Shown here: positions 7,963 to 17,276 of the stretch, piece by piece | How the letters are laid out: each line of letters starts with the position of its first letter | Position numbering within the stretch: the first letter of the stretch is position 1 | DNA from: DATJBF01 sp035516795 | GTDB lineage: Bacteria; Verrucomicrobiota; Verrucomicrobiia; Palsa-1439 | Assembly: GCA_035516795.1 (NCBI GenBank) | Contig: DATIZX010000028.1 | Location: forward strand, 14,569 to 78,568 | Length of the DNA: 64,000 bases | Direction of reading: 5' to 3' | Notes under the pieces: model-generated | Database searches by the model: none | The model's input: only the letters and a program-made list of their open reading frames with translations | What the model was told of the DNA's origin: nothing | Position numbers and translations under genes: made by a program

Positions 7963-9360
7963 TCAACCGGCTGGTGCCGTCGCGGGGGTTGGAGGGACCC
8001 ACAGCACAAGCAGTGCGGCCAGCAGCATGAACCCGCCACCCGCCATGACTGCGTAAACGAGATTTCCGCCCAGCAAGTGTTTCACGAGCGGTCCAAACGT
8101 AAGCGCCGCGACGATCTCCGGCAGGACGATGAAAAAGTTGAAAATGCCCATATAAACACCCATCCGTTGCGGCGGCAGGGCGCCGGCGAGAATGGCGTAA
8201 GGCATCGAGAGGATGCTGGCCCAAGCGATGCCGCCCAGCCCGAGCGCGAGCAGCAGCCAATCCTTTTGTTGTTCTCCGTGAATAAATCCCACCGCGAGCA
8301 GGCCCAAGCCGCCCAGCAGCAAACACACGCTGTGGATGTGGCGACGGTCGCGTTTCTGAGCAGCCGCCATCAGCGCAAACGCCGCAACGAACGTCACCGC
8401 GTCTTTCAGCGCATAGCAAACGCCGGCCCACTCGGCTCCGCGCTTGAACACTTCTGAACTCGCGTCGCTCGTGCCGAACACAACCGGTACCGCGTTGGAG
8501 AAATGGAGCCACATGCAGAACAGTCCGAGCCACGTGAAGAATTGCATGAGCGCCAAGCGTCTCATTGTGCTCGGCATCTCACGCAATGCCGAAAAGATCT
8601 CCCCGGTGAAGTGAGCGAAACCACGGTGCTCGGCTTTCTTTTTGCGAAACGCCTCCAAATCCTCTGGCGGATACTCGGGGCTGCTGAAAATGGTCCACAA
8701 CACCGCGCCAAGAAAGGCTGCGGCGCCCAGGTAAAAGGCGATTCTGACGTTGAGGGGAATCGCGTTGGCTGCGCTCGTCTCGTTGGTAACACCAAACCAT
8801 TTCCTCAGAGCCCACGGCAAAAGGTCGGCTACCACGGCGCCCACGCCGATGAAAAAACTCTGCATGGCAAATCCGCTGCCGCGCTGTTCTTCCGGCAATT
8901 TGTCCGCGACAAACGCGCGAAACGGCTCCATGCTGACGTTAATGGACGCATCCAAGACCCACAACAAACCGGCTGCCATCCACAACGTGCCGCTATTGGG
9001 CATGGCGATCAAAGCCAGAGAACTCAAAATGGCGCCCACTAAGAAATACGGACGGCGCCGGCCCAGCGGTCCCCAAGTGCGATCGCTCATCGCGCCGATA
9101 ATTGGCTGAATGATGAACCCCGTGAGCGGTGCAGCCAGCCAAAGCATCGGAATTTGAGCATCGGAAGCACCGAGATACTTGTAAATGGGGCTCATGTTGG
9201 CCATCTGGAGTCCCCAGCCGAATTGAATTCCCAAGAATCCGAAACTCATGTTCCAGATCTGCCAGAAACTCAAGCGGGGATGATGGGTGAGCGTTGGGGG
9301 GTTCACCTTGGCAGATTCCGCCAACGGCGTAGATTCATCGCTTTGCACGAGTGAAGACAT
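7963..9360 (-). CDS. MFS sugar transporter, SLC45/GPH-like
   Basis: The 465-residue protein starts at ATG 9360, a few bases after the amylase stop at 9365. Hydrophobic segments are consistent with 12 membrane helices. The loop 2-3 signature MSDRTWGPLGRRRPYF is the D-R-x5-GRRRP motif of sugar:cation symporters of the GPH/SLC45 type, which transport maltose or sucrose. The N-terminus is cytoplasmic and Ser/Thr-rich. Immediate coupling to a secreted amylase implies uptake of maltose or maltodextrin released outside the inner membrane; the substrate is inferred from context. It is the only sugar importer in the locus; no ABC or SusCD-type system is seen. Confidence 0.85.
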   Translation of the reverse strand: MSSLVQSDESTPLAESAKVNPPTLTHHPRLSFWQIWNMSFGFLGIQFGWGLQMANMSPIYKYLGASDAQIPMLWLAAPLTGFIIQPIIGAMSDRTWGPLGRRRPYFLVGAILSSLALIAMPNSGTLWMAAGLLWVLDASINVSMEPFRAFVADKLPEEQRGSGFAMQSFFIGVGAVVADLLPWALRKWFGVTNETSAANAIPLNVRIAFYLGAAAFLGAVLWTIFSSPEYPPEDLEAFRKKKAEHRGFAHFTGEIFSALREMPSTMRRLALMQFFTWLGLFCMWLHFSNAVPVVFGTSDASSEVFKRGAEWAGVCYALKDAVTFVAAFALMAAAQKRDRRHIHSVCLLLGGLGLLAVGFIHGEQQKDWLLLALGLGGIAWASILSMPYAILAGALPPQRMGVYMGIFNFFIVLPEIVAALTFGPLVKHLLGGNLVYAVMAGGGFMLLAALLVLWVPPTPATAPAG

Positions 9361-9364
9361 GGAA

Positions 9365-10768
9365 CTAATTTTTGGCCGGTTGCGAGACGGCGCGATGGTA
9401 AATCCGCCAGTCGTAGCCATTCAAGCGGAAATGCGAGAAATTGGCCGAAGGCGTAGGTGGCATTCCGGAAATCCGAACCGGCTGGAAATCCTCGCCATTC
9501 TTGATATCGACCGAGCCGTTCACCGGGCGACTCGAAAAGTTGATCAGGACCAGAAACTCATCTTTGCCATCCGACCGCGTAAACGTAAGCAGATCGGCCT
9601 CGTCTGAATTGTGAAGCCAGTCGACGTCGGTATTGCAGAATGCGGCGTATTGCTTCCGTAATCTGGTCAGACCCTGATAAATCTCGCGCATCGGCGGACG
9701 TCCTTTGGGATGCCAAAAAATCGGCAATTTCTCGAATAGAGCAGGATCGCCCGACTCGGTGGCATCGCCGACTTCCATGCCGTTATAAAGCAGCGGAACA
9801 CCGTCGAGGGTGAACATCAAGGCCGAGCCGGCCAAAGCGCCTTCAACCCCGTAGCGTGCAACCGCGCGAGCTTCATCGTGGTCGTCGGTAATGCGCATGT
9901 GAACGGAACCCTTCGGGAACCTGCCTCGGCTATTCTCCCATGTCATTTCCAAAGCCGACGCTGGCTTATTGTGCATGATCACGTCGTTGATTGTGCCCAG
10001 CAGTGGCCACGAATAATCCGAATCGAAAGCTTGCACGAGCAGATCCGGTTTGTCAGCTTCAGCCAACATCATGATGTCCGGTTTGACCTTCTCTAATTCT
10101 TTGCGAGCCTGTTCCCAAAAATCCGTCGGCACCATCGAGGCGACATCACAACGGTAGCCATCGATGTCGCACTCGTTGATCCAATACTTCATCATTGTGA
10201 TGATGTATTCACGGAGCGCCGGATTCGCGTAGTTCAGACCCGCTACATCGCTCCAATCGCGAACGGGAGGGATGATATTGCCCTTTGCGTCCTTCTTGTA
10301 GAATTCAGGGTGCTGCGTGATGAGCACATTGTCCCAAGCGGTGTGGTTGACCACCAAATCCAGTATCACTTTCATGTTCCGCTTATGCGCTTCGGAAACC
10401 AGTCGTTTGAAATCGTCAATCGTCCCGTAGTCGGGATTGACCGCATAATAATCGCGGACGGCATACGGGCTGCCGTAAGTGCCTTTGCGCATTTTTTCGC
10501 CAATGGGATGGATCGGCATAATCCACAAGATTGTTACTCCCAGGTTTTTCAGCTCGTCCAATCGTGCTGTGACGCCATTGAGATCGCCTTTGCCAGAAAA
10601 ATCGCGAGGGAAAACCTCGTAAAGCACACCGGACCGAAGCCATTGAGGAATCGGGCGGGCATTCTCTTTGGAAACATCCTTGTCGGCGCGGGCGACAGAG
10701 CTGACGAGCAGACAGAGGATGGTAAGAAGAAACCAAACCTTCCGAGGACGCAGAGTTGAGGGTTTCAT
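9365..10768 (-). CDS. Secreted alpha-amylase-type GH13 enzyme
   Basis: The 467-residue protein has a signal peptide (KVWFLLTILCLLVSSVARA) and a single GH13 (beta/alpha)8 domain. Catalytic residues are Asp208 in DGYRCDVA, Glu237 in MLAEADKP and Asp298 in ITDDHDEA; the last motif reads DHD instead of the usual NHD. A short C-terminal beta domain follows. It lacks the long modules and C-terminal tail of the giant amylases, so it is probably periplasmic and acts on oligosaccharides. It precedes and is coupled to the MFS transporter and is divergent from the GH31 gene across a shared operator at 10810-10823. Confidence 0.92.
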   Translation of the reverse strand: MKPSTLRPRKVWFLLTILCLLVSSVARADKDVSKENARPIPQWLRSGVLYEVFPRDFSGKGDLNGVTARLDELKNLGVTILWIMPIHPIGEKMRKGTYGSPYAVRDYYAVNPDYGTIDDFKRLVSEAHKRNMKVILDLVVNHTAWDNVLITQHPEFYKKDAKGNIIPPVRDWSDVAGLNYANPALREYIITMMKYWINECDIDGYRCDVASMVPTDFWEQARKELEKVKPDIMMLAEADKPDLLVQAFDSDYSWPLLGTINDVIMHNKPASALEMTWENSRGRFPKGSVHMRITDDHDEARAVARYGVEGALAGSALMFTLDGVPLLYNGMEVGDATESGDPALFEKLPIFWHPKGRPPMREIYQGLTRLRKQYAAFCNTDVDWLHNSDEADLLTFTRSDGKDEFLVLINFSSRPVNGSVDIKNGEDFQPVRISGMPPTPSANFSHFRLNGYDWRIYHRAVSQPAKN

Positions 10769-10809
10769 GGCGTCGAAAGACTAGTGACCAGCAGAGCCGC
10801 GTGCAAGAG

Positions 10810-10823
10810 AAAAACGTTTTACC
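10810..10823 (-). promoter_or_regulatory. LacI-type operator candidate
   Basis: AAAAACGTTTTACC contains the perfect palindrome AAAACGTTTT. The same 14 bases occur at 63141-63154 next to the LacI gene. It lies between the divergent GH13 gene (42 bases from its start) and GH31 gene (45 bases), so it could repress both. Confidence 0.6.
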
Positions 10824-10867
10824 AAATCGGCTCTTTCCGCTACTCTGCTTCACCAAATGGGTCTACT

Positions 10868-13522
10868 ATGATTCCGCGTTTGAAAAGCATCGCTACCGGA
10901 TTGTCGGTTTCGCTCGCCATCCTCTCCCAAGCACTCATCGCGGTTGGGGCAGCGCCATTGCCCAACGTTGTATCGGGTGACGTTCGTGTGCAGTTGCTTT
11001 CCGATTCGCTGGTCCGGCTCGAACAGAAGGGGCCTTCGGGTTTTGAGGATCGAGCCACGTTTCATGTCGTGAATCGAAACTGGCCGGGAACCGCATTCAC
11101 TACGCATACCAATTCCGACGAGATTGTGGTCAGCACCATGAATTATGTGATTCGAGTTCCCAAGGACGCCAAGACGTTGGATGGTATTCGCGTGGAATCG
11201 GCCAGCGGGCAGAGGCTTTATTCCTACGACGGCGCGTTGGAGAACAGTCGGTGGCTTCCTGGGCCGGCGGAGAAACCGATGGTCTGGTTGTTTGCCGATT
11301 CACCGCGGTTGATCCCACCAACGTGGGGACTAGCACCGGCCCCGCCGAATTGTCCACTGCCCGAGACGAGCGGGTGGGATTTGGGCAACGATGCGACGGA
11401 TGTTTATGTGTTCGTTCCCGGTGGGGATTATCGCCGGTTGCGAAGTGATTTCCTCAAATTAACCGGTCCAACCGAGATGCCACCGTTGTTCGCTTTCGGC
11501 ACATTCGACAGCCGCTGGTACGATTACACCGAATCGACCGCCTTGAAGCAGATCGACGACTACCGACAGCGCAAAATTCCCTTGGACGTTTTGGTGGTGG
11601 ACACTGGTTGGCGCCAAAATGCGTCCACGGGTTACCAGCCGAATGCCAAACTTTTCCCGAACATGACGCGGTTTTTCCAGCGGGCACACGCGAAGCACGT
11701 TCGTGTGATGTTCAATGACCATCCCGAACCCAAAGCAGCGCGCGCGCTGGATCCGGTGGAATTGAAATTCCGTTATGACGGGCTGAGTGGACTATTGAAG
11801 GAAGGCTTGGATGTCTGGTGGTTCGACCGCAACTGGGTCGTGGCGCTCGTGCCGCCGATGCCGGGCCTCCGCAAGGAAGTGTGGGGAATGCAGCTCTATC
11901 ACGACATCACCCAGCGGGTACGACCGGAGTCGCGGCCTCTGATCATGGCCAATGTAGACGGGATCGACAACGGCATCCGCAAACATGCTCCCGATGTGGC
12001 CGCGCATCGTTTCCCGATTCAGTGGACCGGCGACACTCGACCCAGTCTCGATTACCTGAGACGGGGAGTCGAAAATACTGTGTATTCGGGAGTCCAAGCC
12101 CTCTTTCCCTATATGAGCGAAGATTTGGGCGGACACGTCCCCGATCCAACGACCGAAGGCTATATCCGCTGGATTGAATACGGTGCCCTGTCGCCGGTGT
12201 ATCGGCCACACTGCACGCACAATTTGAAGCGCATGCCGTGGAGCTTCGGACCGCAAGCGGAACGCGTGGCACGGCGTTTTCTGAACATGCGCTATCGCCT
12301 GTTGCCGGTTTTCTACGCCGCCGCTCGTGAGAATTATGAAACCGGCGAGCCACTCCTGCGTCGGCTCGACCTGAATTATCCGCAATTTGCCGAAGCCAGC
12401 CGCAATGACGAATATCTCATCGGCAACGGCATCCTCGTGGCTCCGGTTTTTCAGGAGCAGCCTCTGTCGCCAGTGCCGGCGGATTGGCTGAAGACAACCG
12501 ATGGACAGGCGGGATTGCACGGCGAGTATTTCAGTAATGAAACATTGAGCGGTTCACCAGTATTAACGCGGACCGACAGAACCGTAGACTTCAATTGGGG
12601 AGCAGGAAGCCCGGACCCGCGTGTCCCCAACGATCATTTCTCTGCTCGCTGGACGGGAACCATCGAAGTCCCGAAAGACGTTGGTGACGTGTACTTGACA
12701 ACCATTGAAGACGACGGTGCACGGCTGTGGCTTGATGGAAAACAGGCGATCGATGCATGGGGAGGACATAATTCCGCACGTACCGAGGCCTCGTCGGTTT
12801 TGTCGGCCGGTCAACCGCATCAGTTGCGCATCGAGTATTTGGAAATGCAATTCGACGCGCGCCTGCAGCTTCAGTATCGGCGGGCTGCACCACAGCCGAC
12901 CGCTCGTGAGCTGTGGATACCGCCCGGCATTTGGATCGATGCGTGGACCGGTCATTCGGTGACGGGTCCAGCCACAATGACCAACAACGTACCTGTGGAC
13001 AGAATTCCGATTTTTGTAAAATCAGGAACCGTTTTGCCGCTGGCTCCCGAAATGCAGTACACCGGCCAGTTGCCCTGGGATCCCATCACGCTGGACCTGT
13101 ATCCGCAGGCCGGTGAAATCAGCCAAGCCATCCTTTACGAGGATGACACGCTCACGCCTGCTTACCAACGAGGTCAATTCCGAAAGACTCCGGTTACCGT
13201 TTCGGCTGATGGCGCCAAGAAAACAGTGTCTGCAAAAATCGACGCCGCTGATGGAAGTTTTTCTGGAGCATCGAAACGGCGAGCGTGGATCCTGCGAATC
13301 CACCGCCCTGTGGACTGGCCCGAAAACCTCGTGCCCGCCACGGTAAAAATTGGCGGACGGAAAGTCAGCAGTCGGTTTCGCCGGATTTCTCGCAACGTAT
13401 TCGCGATGCCATTCGGTGACCAATCGGGAGCACCCGATGCGGATGTATTCGAATTGAATCTGCCTTCAGCACCGGTAACGAGCGGGAGAACGGTCGAGGT
13501 TTCCTTTGCGGCCGGCCGCTGA
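10868..13522 (+). CDS. Secreted GH31 alpha-glucosidase-type enzyme with PA14 insert
   Basis: I chose ATG 10868 because it starts a normal signal peptide (MIPRLKSIATGLSVSLAILSQ, cleavage near VGAA); the frame is open further upstream. The 885-residue protein has an N-terminal beta domain, a GH31 barrel with nucleophile Asp320 in WWFDRNW and acid/base Asp389 in QWTGDTRPS, then a PA14-like domain at ~547-675 (GLHGEYFSNETL to LRIEYLEMQFDARLQL), and C-terminal beta domains (WIDAWTG; PIFVKSGTVLPLAPEM). The PA14 domain is inserted between barrel and C-terminal sheet, as in some glycosidases where it shapes oligosaccharide specificity. It likely removes terminal glucose from alpha-glucans in the periplasm. 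It ends ten bases from the convergent esterase gene. Confidence 0.9.
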   Translation: MIPRLKSIATGLSVSLAILSQALIAVGAAPLPNVVSGDVRVQLLSDSLVRLEQKGPSGFEDRATFHVVNRNWPGTAFTTHTNSDEIVVSTMNYVIRVPKDAKTLDGIRVESASGQRLYSYDGALENSRWLPGPAEKPMVWLFADSPRLIPPTWGLAPAPPNCPLPETSGWDLGNDATDVYVFVPGGDYRRLRSDFLKLTGPTEMPPLFAFGTFDSRWYDYTESTALKQIDDYRQRKIPLDVLVVDTGWRQNASTGYQPNAKLFPNMTRFFQRAHAKHVRVMFNDHPEPKAARALDPVELKFRYDGLSGLLKEGLDVWWFDRNWVVALVPPMPGLRKEVWGMQLYHDITQRVRPESRPLIMANVDGIDNGIRKHAPDVAAHRFPIQWTGDTRPSLDYLRRGVENTVYSGVQALFPYMSEDLGGHVPDPTTEGYIRWIEYGALSPVYRPHCTHNLKRMPWSFGPQAERVARRFLNMRYRLLPVFYAAARENYETGEPLLRRLDLNYPQFAEASRNDEYLIGNGILVAPVFQEQPLSPVPADWLKTTDGQAGLHGEYFSNETLSGSPVLTRTDRTVDFNWGAGSPDPRVPNDHFSARWTGTIEVPKDVGDVYLTTIEDDGARLWLDGKQAIDAWGGHNSARTEASSVLSAGQPHQLRIEYLEMQFDARLQLQYRRAAPQPTARELWIPPGIWIDAWTGHSVTGPATMTNNVPVDRIPIFVKSGTVLPLAPEMQYTGQLPWDPITLDLYPQAGEISQAILYEDDTLTPAYQRGQFRKTPVTVSADGAKKTVSAKIDAADGSFSGASKRRAWILRIHRPVDWPENLVPATVKIGGRKVSSRFRRISRNVFAMPFGDQSGAPDADVFELNLPSAPVTSGRTVEVSFAAGR

Positions 13523-13532
13523 AACCGCAGCG

Positions 13533-14498
13533 TCAGTTGCTGAGAGGCGGAAAAAGGAACATGAAAGCGCGCCACGAGCGGAGCCGCCAATAGAACTCGT
13601 TGTGCTGACTCCGTTGAGCTTCTGCCCACTTGTCGTGGCGTAGCCCGCTGGCTTCTAGTTCGTTCGGAGTCAGTGGCTCGGAATCCACGTAGTGATATAG
13701 ATCGTTCGTCCATCCGATCCGCTTCAGTTCCGCGGCGACTTGTGTCGTCAGCGCGCAACTGTCGTCGCCGCCCATGAAGTCCGTCACGCCCGAGTCGAGG
13801 TAAACGCGAATGGGTTTGGGGTTGCCCCGATAATTGCGCAGTACTGAGTTCAGGAAGTTCGTGCCGTCCGCCGCGAACCAGCCAGACAGACTGGCCGCTT
13901 TTCCAAAGACCTCGGGGTGTTCCCACGCCAAAACGAGGCTGCAGATTCCGCCCGCGGATGAGCCCATTACGGCGGTATTGGCGGCATCTGTCTTGGTCCG
14001 GTATTCACGATCAATTCTCGGCTTCAATTCCGTAATGAGAAAGGCGGTATAGTTCTCGAAAGCCGTGTTGAGGTTTGTCGATGTCGCATGGGCAGACCCG
14101 ACAGAGCGCGCGCGGTTGACGCGGCCGGAGTACTCATTGGTTCGCGCCACGCTATTGTCCACTCCCACCATGATGATTTCCTGCATCTTCCCATCATGGC
14201 AAAGCTTGTCAGCGGTCGTGTCCAACCCCCAGTTACCCCATCCAAAGGCAATGTTCATTCCAGCCGAACTGAAAACATTCTGGCCATCGTGCAAATAAAG
14301 AACGGGATACCGACGGGACGGTTCTTTGTCGTACGACGCCGGCAAATATACCTGAATTCTGCGGCTTGCTCCCAGATAATGCGAAGGAACAGTTTCGCTC
14401 GCCAGCCGGCCGCTTTCACCCCCAGTCGCTTGCATGCCCATGAGAATTAGTGCAAACGCCAGCCAACGCCAGCGCTCGTTGCCATTCACCTTCCGCAT
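13533..14498 (-). CDS. Secreted alpha/beta-hydrolase esterase (Fes/IroE/CE1-like)
   Basis: The 321-residue protein has an N-terminal hydrophobic signal (WRWLAFALILMGMQATGGES) and the esterase pattern YPVLYLHDGQNVF, the nucleophile elbow GSSAGG, YLDSGVTD and a late His in the QRSQHNEFYWR stretch. It belongs to the broad 'putative esterase' family that includes enterochelin esterases, feruloyl esterases and maltodextrin-associated esterases. Its start overlaps the end of the GH77 gene by 13 bases, so it is the last gene of the operon starting at 21957. The substrate is unknown; de-esterification of acylated sugars is a guess from context. Confidence 0.82.
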   Translation of the reverse strand: MRKVNGNERWRWLAFALILMGMQATGGESGRLASETVPSHYLGASRRIQVYLPASYDKEPSRRYPVLYLHDGQNVFSSAGMNIAFGWGNWGLDTTADKLCHDGKMQEIIMVGVDNSVARTNEYSGRVNRARSVGSAHATSTNLNTAFENYTAFLITELKPRIDREYRTKTDAANTAVMGSSAGGICSLVLAWEHPEVFGKAASLSGWFAADGTNFLNSVLRNYRGNPKPIRVYLDSGVTDFMGGDDSCALTTQVAAELKRIGWTNDLYHYVDSEPLTPNELEASGLRHDKWAEAQRSQHNEFYWRLRSWRAFMFLFPPLSN

Positions 14499-17191
14499 TG
14501 CGCGATGCAGTTCTTCAATTCGCGGTTGAAGCTTTGTGCTTGCTGAAGTTTCTCCAGAGTCAGATGCATGCGATACCGCCAGTAGTAGCCGATTATTGCG
14601 GGGATATTAATCCGCTCGGCGGCGATGTCTTTGCGGCGCAACTTCTCGTCCATTCCCAACAAATCCTGCATTTGGAAGATGCTCCACATGGCCGGTGACG
14701 ACAGATGCTGGAGGACGATGGTCTTGCTGATCCGTCCCGTGCAATGGGCCGGCGCCTCGCCGCATTGACCCAGTTCTGAATTGTAGAATCTCTGGGTGAA
14801 GTTCCGGTCTTCCTCCCACCAACCGCGGATGGTGCTCATGTCATGGGTGGAAGGCGTAACGACGCTGAGATAGGGCGCCTCGGCGGGACGGGAGAAATCC
14901 TGATTGAGCTTCTTGGGCATTCGCTGCACTTCGAGACTCAGCAAGCCCAATTTTTTCATCACCCCGGGCACGCAGTCGGGCACCATCCCCAAATCTTCGC
15001 CGCAGATCAACATGTTGGTGACGCGTTTCAAGGCGGGCAATTTCTGCATGGCCTCCCGCGTCCAGAAGTTCTCTTGTCGCCGAAAGAAATAATCCACATA
15101 CAATTCGCGGAGTTGTTGCTGGGAGTGCGGAGGCAGGTTTCTGAACGACGAGGTGCTCTCGATGCCCAAACGAAAATGATAGCCCGATCTGTGAGAGCCT
15201 TCCTCCGTAAGCAGAATCACGTTGCTAATCAAATCATACAAACCTTGCTGGATCTTCTTGTTGGCATCGGTCGGTTCCAGTTTGGCGAAGTACTGTTCGA
15301 CCTGTCGTTGCGTCGCGAAATTTGGCTTGAGGGAATAGCGTCCAGCGCGAGGGCCATTTAAAAAGTCGCGTTTCACCGGCCCGCTGTATTTTCCAAACAC
15401 GTCTTTCAGTACCGGATCGGTGATGAACGGTTTGGCGTAACGGTCGGGATCGAAGTCGATTCCACGGCCGATGAGTTCCTCGGCCTGCACCGGAATGGCC
15501 GGGACAAAATACCCGAGAATCCCCTCCACGGCGTGGGCCGGAATACTCCAGATGCGGAAAAATCCCAGAATGTGATCGATGCGGAAGGCATCAAAATAGC
15601 AACTCATCTGCTGGAAGCGGCGTTTCCACCAGGCAAAGCCGTCCTGCCGCATGCGCGGCCAGTTGTACGTGGGGAATCCCCAGTTCTGCCCTTTTGCCGC
15701 AAACGCGTCGGGCGGCGCACCCGCCTGGATATCCATGTGGAAAAGTTCGGGTTGTTGCCAAGCATCGGCCCCGAAACGATAGACGCCGATGGCAATATCG
15801 CCCTTCAGCACGACGCCTTTGGAATGCGCGTATTGCGCGGCTTCCCTCAGTTGAACATGCAGATGGTATTGGATGAAAAAGTTAAATGCGATCTCGTCGT
15901 GCCCAGGCGAGTCTTCCGCCACCAGCTTGGCGATTTCGCTGGGTTGGCAGGTCCGATTTGTCGGCCACTGGTTGAAGTCGGGAGTCCCGTACTTGTCGCG
16001 CAAATAACAGAACGCCGCATACGGCACGAGCCAATGCTGATTATCCGCAAAAAAGCGCTGGTAATCCTTGCTCGCGAATACCTTTTTTCCCTGTGAAGGA
16101 TAGATTTGCCTGAGAAACCCGAGTTTGGCCTTCATCACCGCTTCGTATTCCAAAGCGTCGAGTTGGTTGAGGCGCTTTCGTTCCGGTTCGAGTTTCTTCA
16201 AGAGTGGCCTGTTCTCGTCTGCAACCACACCGTCGAGGTTGAGGTAGAGGGGATGGAGCGCGAACGCCGAAATCGCGGCATAGGGGTAAGAGTCTTTCCA
16301 GGTGTGCGTGGCACTGGTGTCGTTGATCGGCAGGACCTGAATGAGTTTCAAGCCGACTTGGTGCGCCCAGTCGGCGAGAAGCTTGAGATCGGTGAACTCA
16401 CCGACGCCAAAGCTGCCTTCACTGCGTAAACTAAAGACGGGGATTGCCACGCCCGCCGCTCTCCAAGTGTCAGACGGCAACCGAACGAAGCCGTCGTTCA
16501 CAATCGTGTATCGAGACGCGTCAACCGTATCATCCAGCACCCGATTGGTGCCCTCTTCGTAAGAGATCAAGGTCTTTTTCTGCGCATCGCATACGCCATA
16601 CTTGTATTCGATGGGAAACGTCTCCCGACTGAGATTCACCTGGACGCTGAGGTAATCTTCTCCAGCAATCCGATTTAAAAGAACCGGTTTCGCCGTACTC
16701 CATTTGCCCAGCGACTTGGTTTCGCCGAGCAAACAAAGTGTTTGCCCCTTCGCCAGCAACGGCGCCTTGACCTTGAAGGTGTGCGTCGCGGTTCGGGTAA
16801 CCGGAGTGCGCACTTCTGTCTGGTCGGCCTTCAGCAACACCTCTTGGAAGGGCTCGGTGTAGAAGGCGTTCTCATAAAAGCCCGGGCGATTCCAAGAATC
16901 AATGACCAACAGTTCATGAGCATGATAAGCAGTGAGATTAATACTCCGACCCTTGCCCCAGTCCTCCAAGATTGAGCCATCCGCGTTGCGAAGGACATAC
17001 GTGTAAGAAATCGGGGTTCTTAGCGCAGCCGCGCTGGGCCATGCAATGATGACTTCCCAGAACTCGTCGTTGACATAGTGCAGTGGCATTGCATTTTCGA
17101 CGGAACCTTGACCAAGCCGTTCGTGATTCCCAACAATCGAGAGGGATTGCCCGATATTAGTATGAAAACGTAAACGAAATGTCAGTTTCAT
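14486..17191 (-). CDS. malQ: 4-alpha-glucanotransferase, GH77, DPE2 type with tandem CBM20
   Basis: ATG 17191 (MKLTFRLRFH) is preferred to GTG 17203. The 901-residue protein has no signal peptide and is cytoplasmic. Two CBM20-like starch-binding domains (about residues 2-110 and 128-230) precede the GH77 barrel. Catalytic residues are Asp539 (DAFRIDH), Glu732 (ICGEDLG) and Asp784 (STHDMST). Nucleophile and acid/base are about 190 residues apart, against roughly 50 in ordinary MalQ; this insertion together with tandem CBM20 is the signature of plant DPE2 and its bacterial relatives, which transfer glucose from maltose to glycogen-like acceptors. It probably processes imported maltose. Confidence 0.92.
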   Translation of the reverse strand: MKLTFRLRFHTNIGQSLSIVGNHERLGQGSVENAMPLHYVNDEFWEVIIAWPSAAALRTPISYTYVLRNADGSILEDWGKGRSINLTAYHAHELLVIDSWNRPGFYENAFYTEPFQEVLLKADQTEVRTPVTRTATHTFKVKAPLLAKGQTLCLLGETKSLGKWSTAKPVLLNRIAGEDYLSVQVNLSRETFPIEYKYGVCDAQKKTLISYEEGTNRVLDDTVDASRYTIVNDGFVRLPSDTWRAAGVAIPVFSLRSEGSFGVGEFTDLKLLADWAHQVGLKLIQVLPINDTSATHTWKDSYPYAAISAFALHPLYLNLDGVVADENRPLLKKLEPERKRLNQLDALEYEAVMKAKLGFLRQIYPSQGKKVFASKDYQRFFADNQHWLVPYAAFCYLRDKYGTPDFNQWPTNRTCQPSEIAKLVAEDSPGHDEIAFNFFIQYHLHVQLREAAQYAHSKGVVLKGDIAIGVYRFGADAWQQPELFHMDIQAGAPPDAFAAKGQNWGFPTYNWPRMRQDGFAWWKRRFQQMSCYFDAFRIDHILGFFRIWSIPAHAVEGILGYFVPAIPVQAEELIGRGIDFDPDRYAKPFITDPVLKDVFGKYSGPVKRDFLNGPRAGRYSLKPNFATQRQVEQYFAKLEPTDANKKIQQGLYDLISNVILLTEEGSHRSGYHFRLGIESTSSFRNLPPHSQQQLRELYVDYFFRRQENFWTREAMQKLPALKRVTNMLICGEDLGMVPDCVPGVMKKLGLLSLEVQRMPKKLNQDFSRPAEAPYLSVVTPSTHDMSTIRGWWEEDRNFTQRFYNSELGQCGEAPAHCTGRISKTIVLQHLSSPAMWSIFQMQDLLGMDEKLRRKDIAAERINIPAIIGYYWRYRMHLTLEKLQQAQSFNRELKNCIAQCGR

Positions 17192-17276
17192 TAGTGTTGG
17201 CACGTTGAATCCAATCGAGACCGCTTGAAAGTACCAACAACTGGCCGAGCTTGCCAGATATTACCATCATCAGAAA

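Noticed and set aside
7739..8533. Long minus-strand frame overlapping the MFS gene
   Set aside because: It is an alternative-frame shadow: Arg-rich, no hydrophobic segments, and overlaps a convincing transporter.
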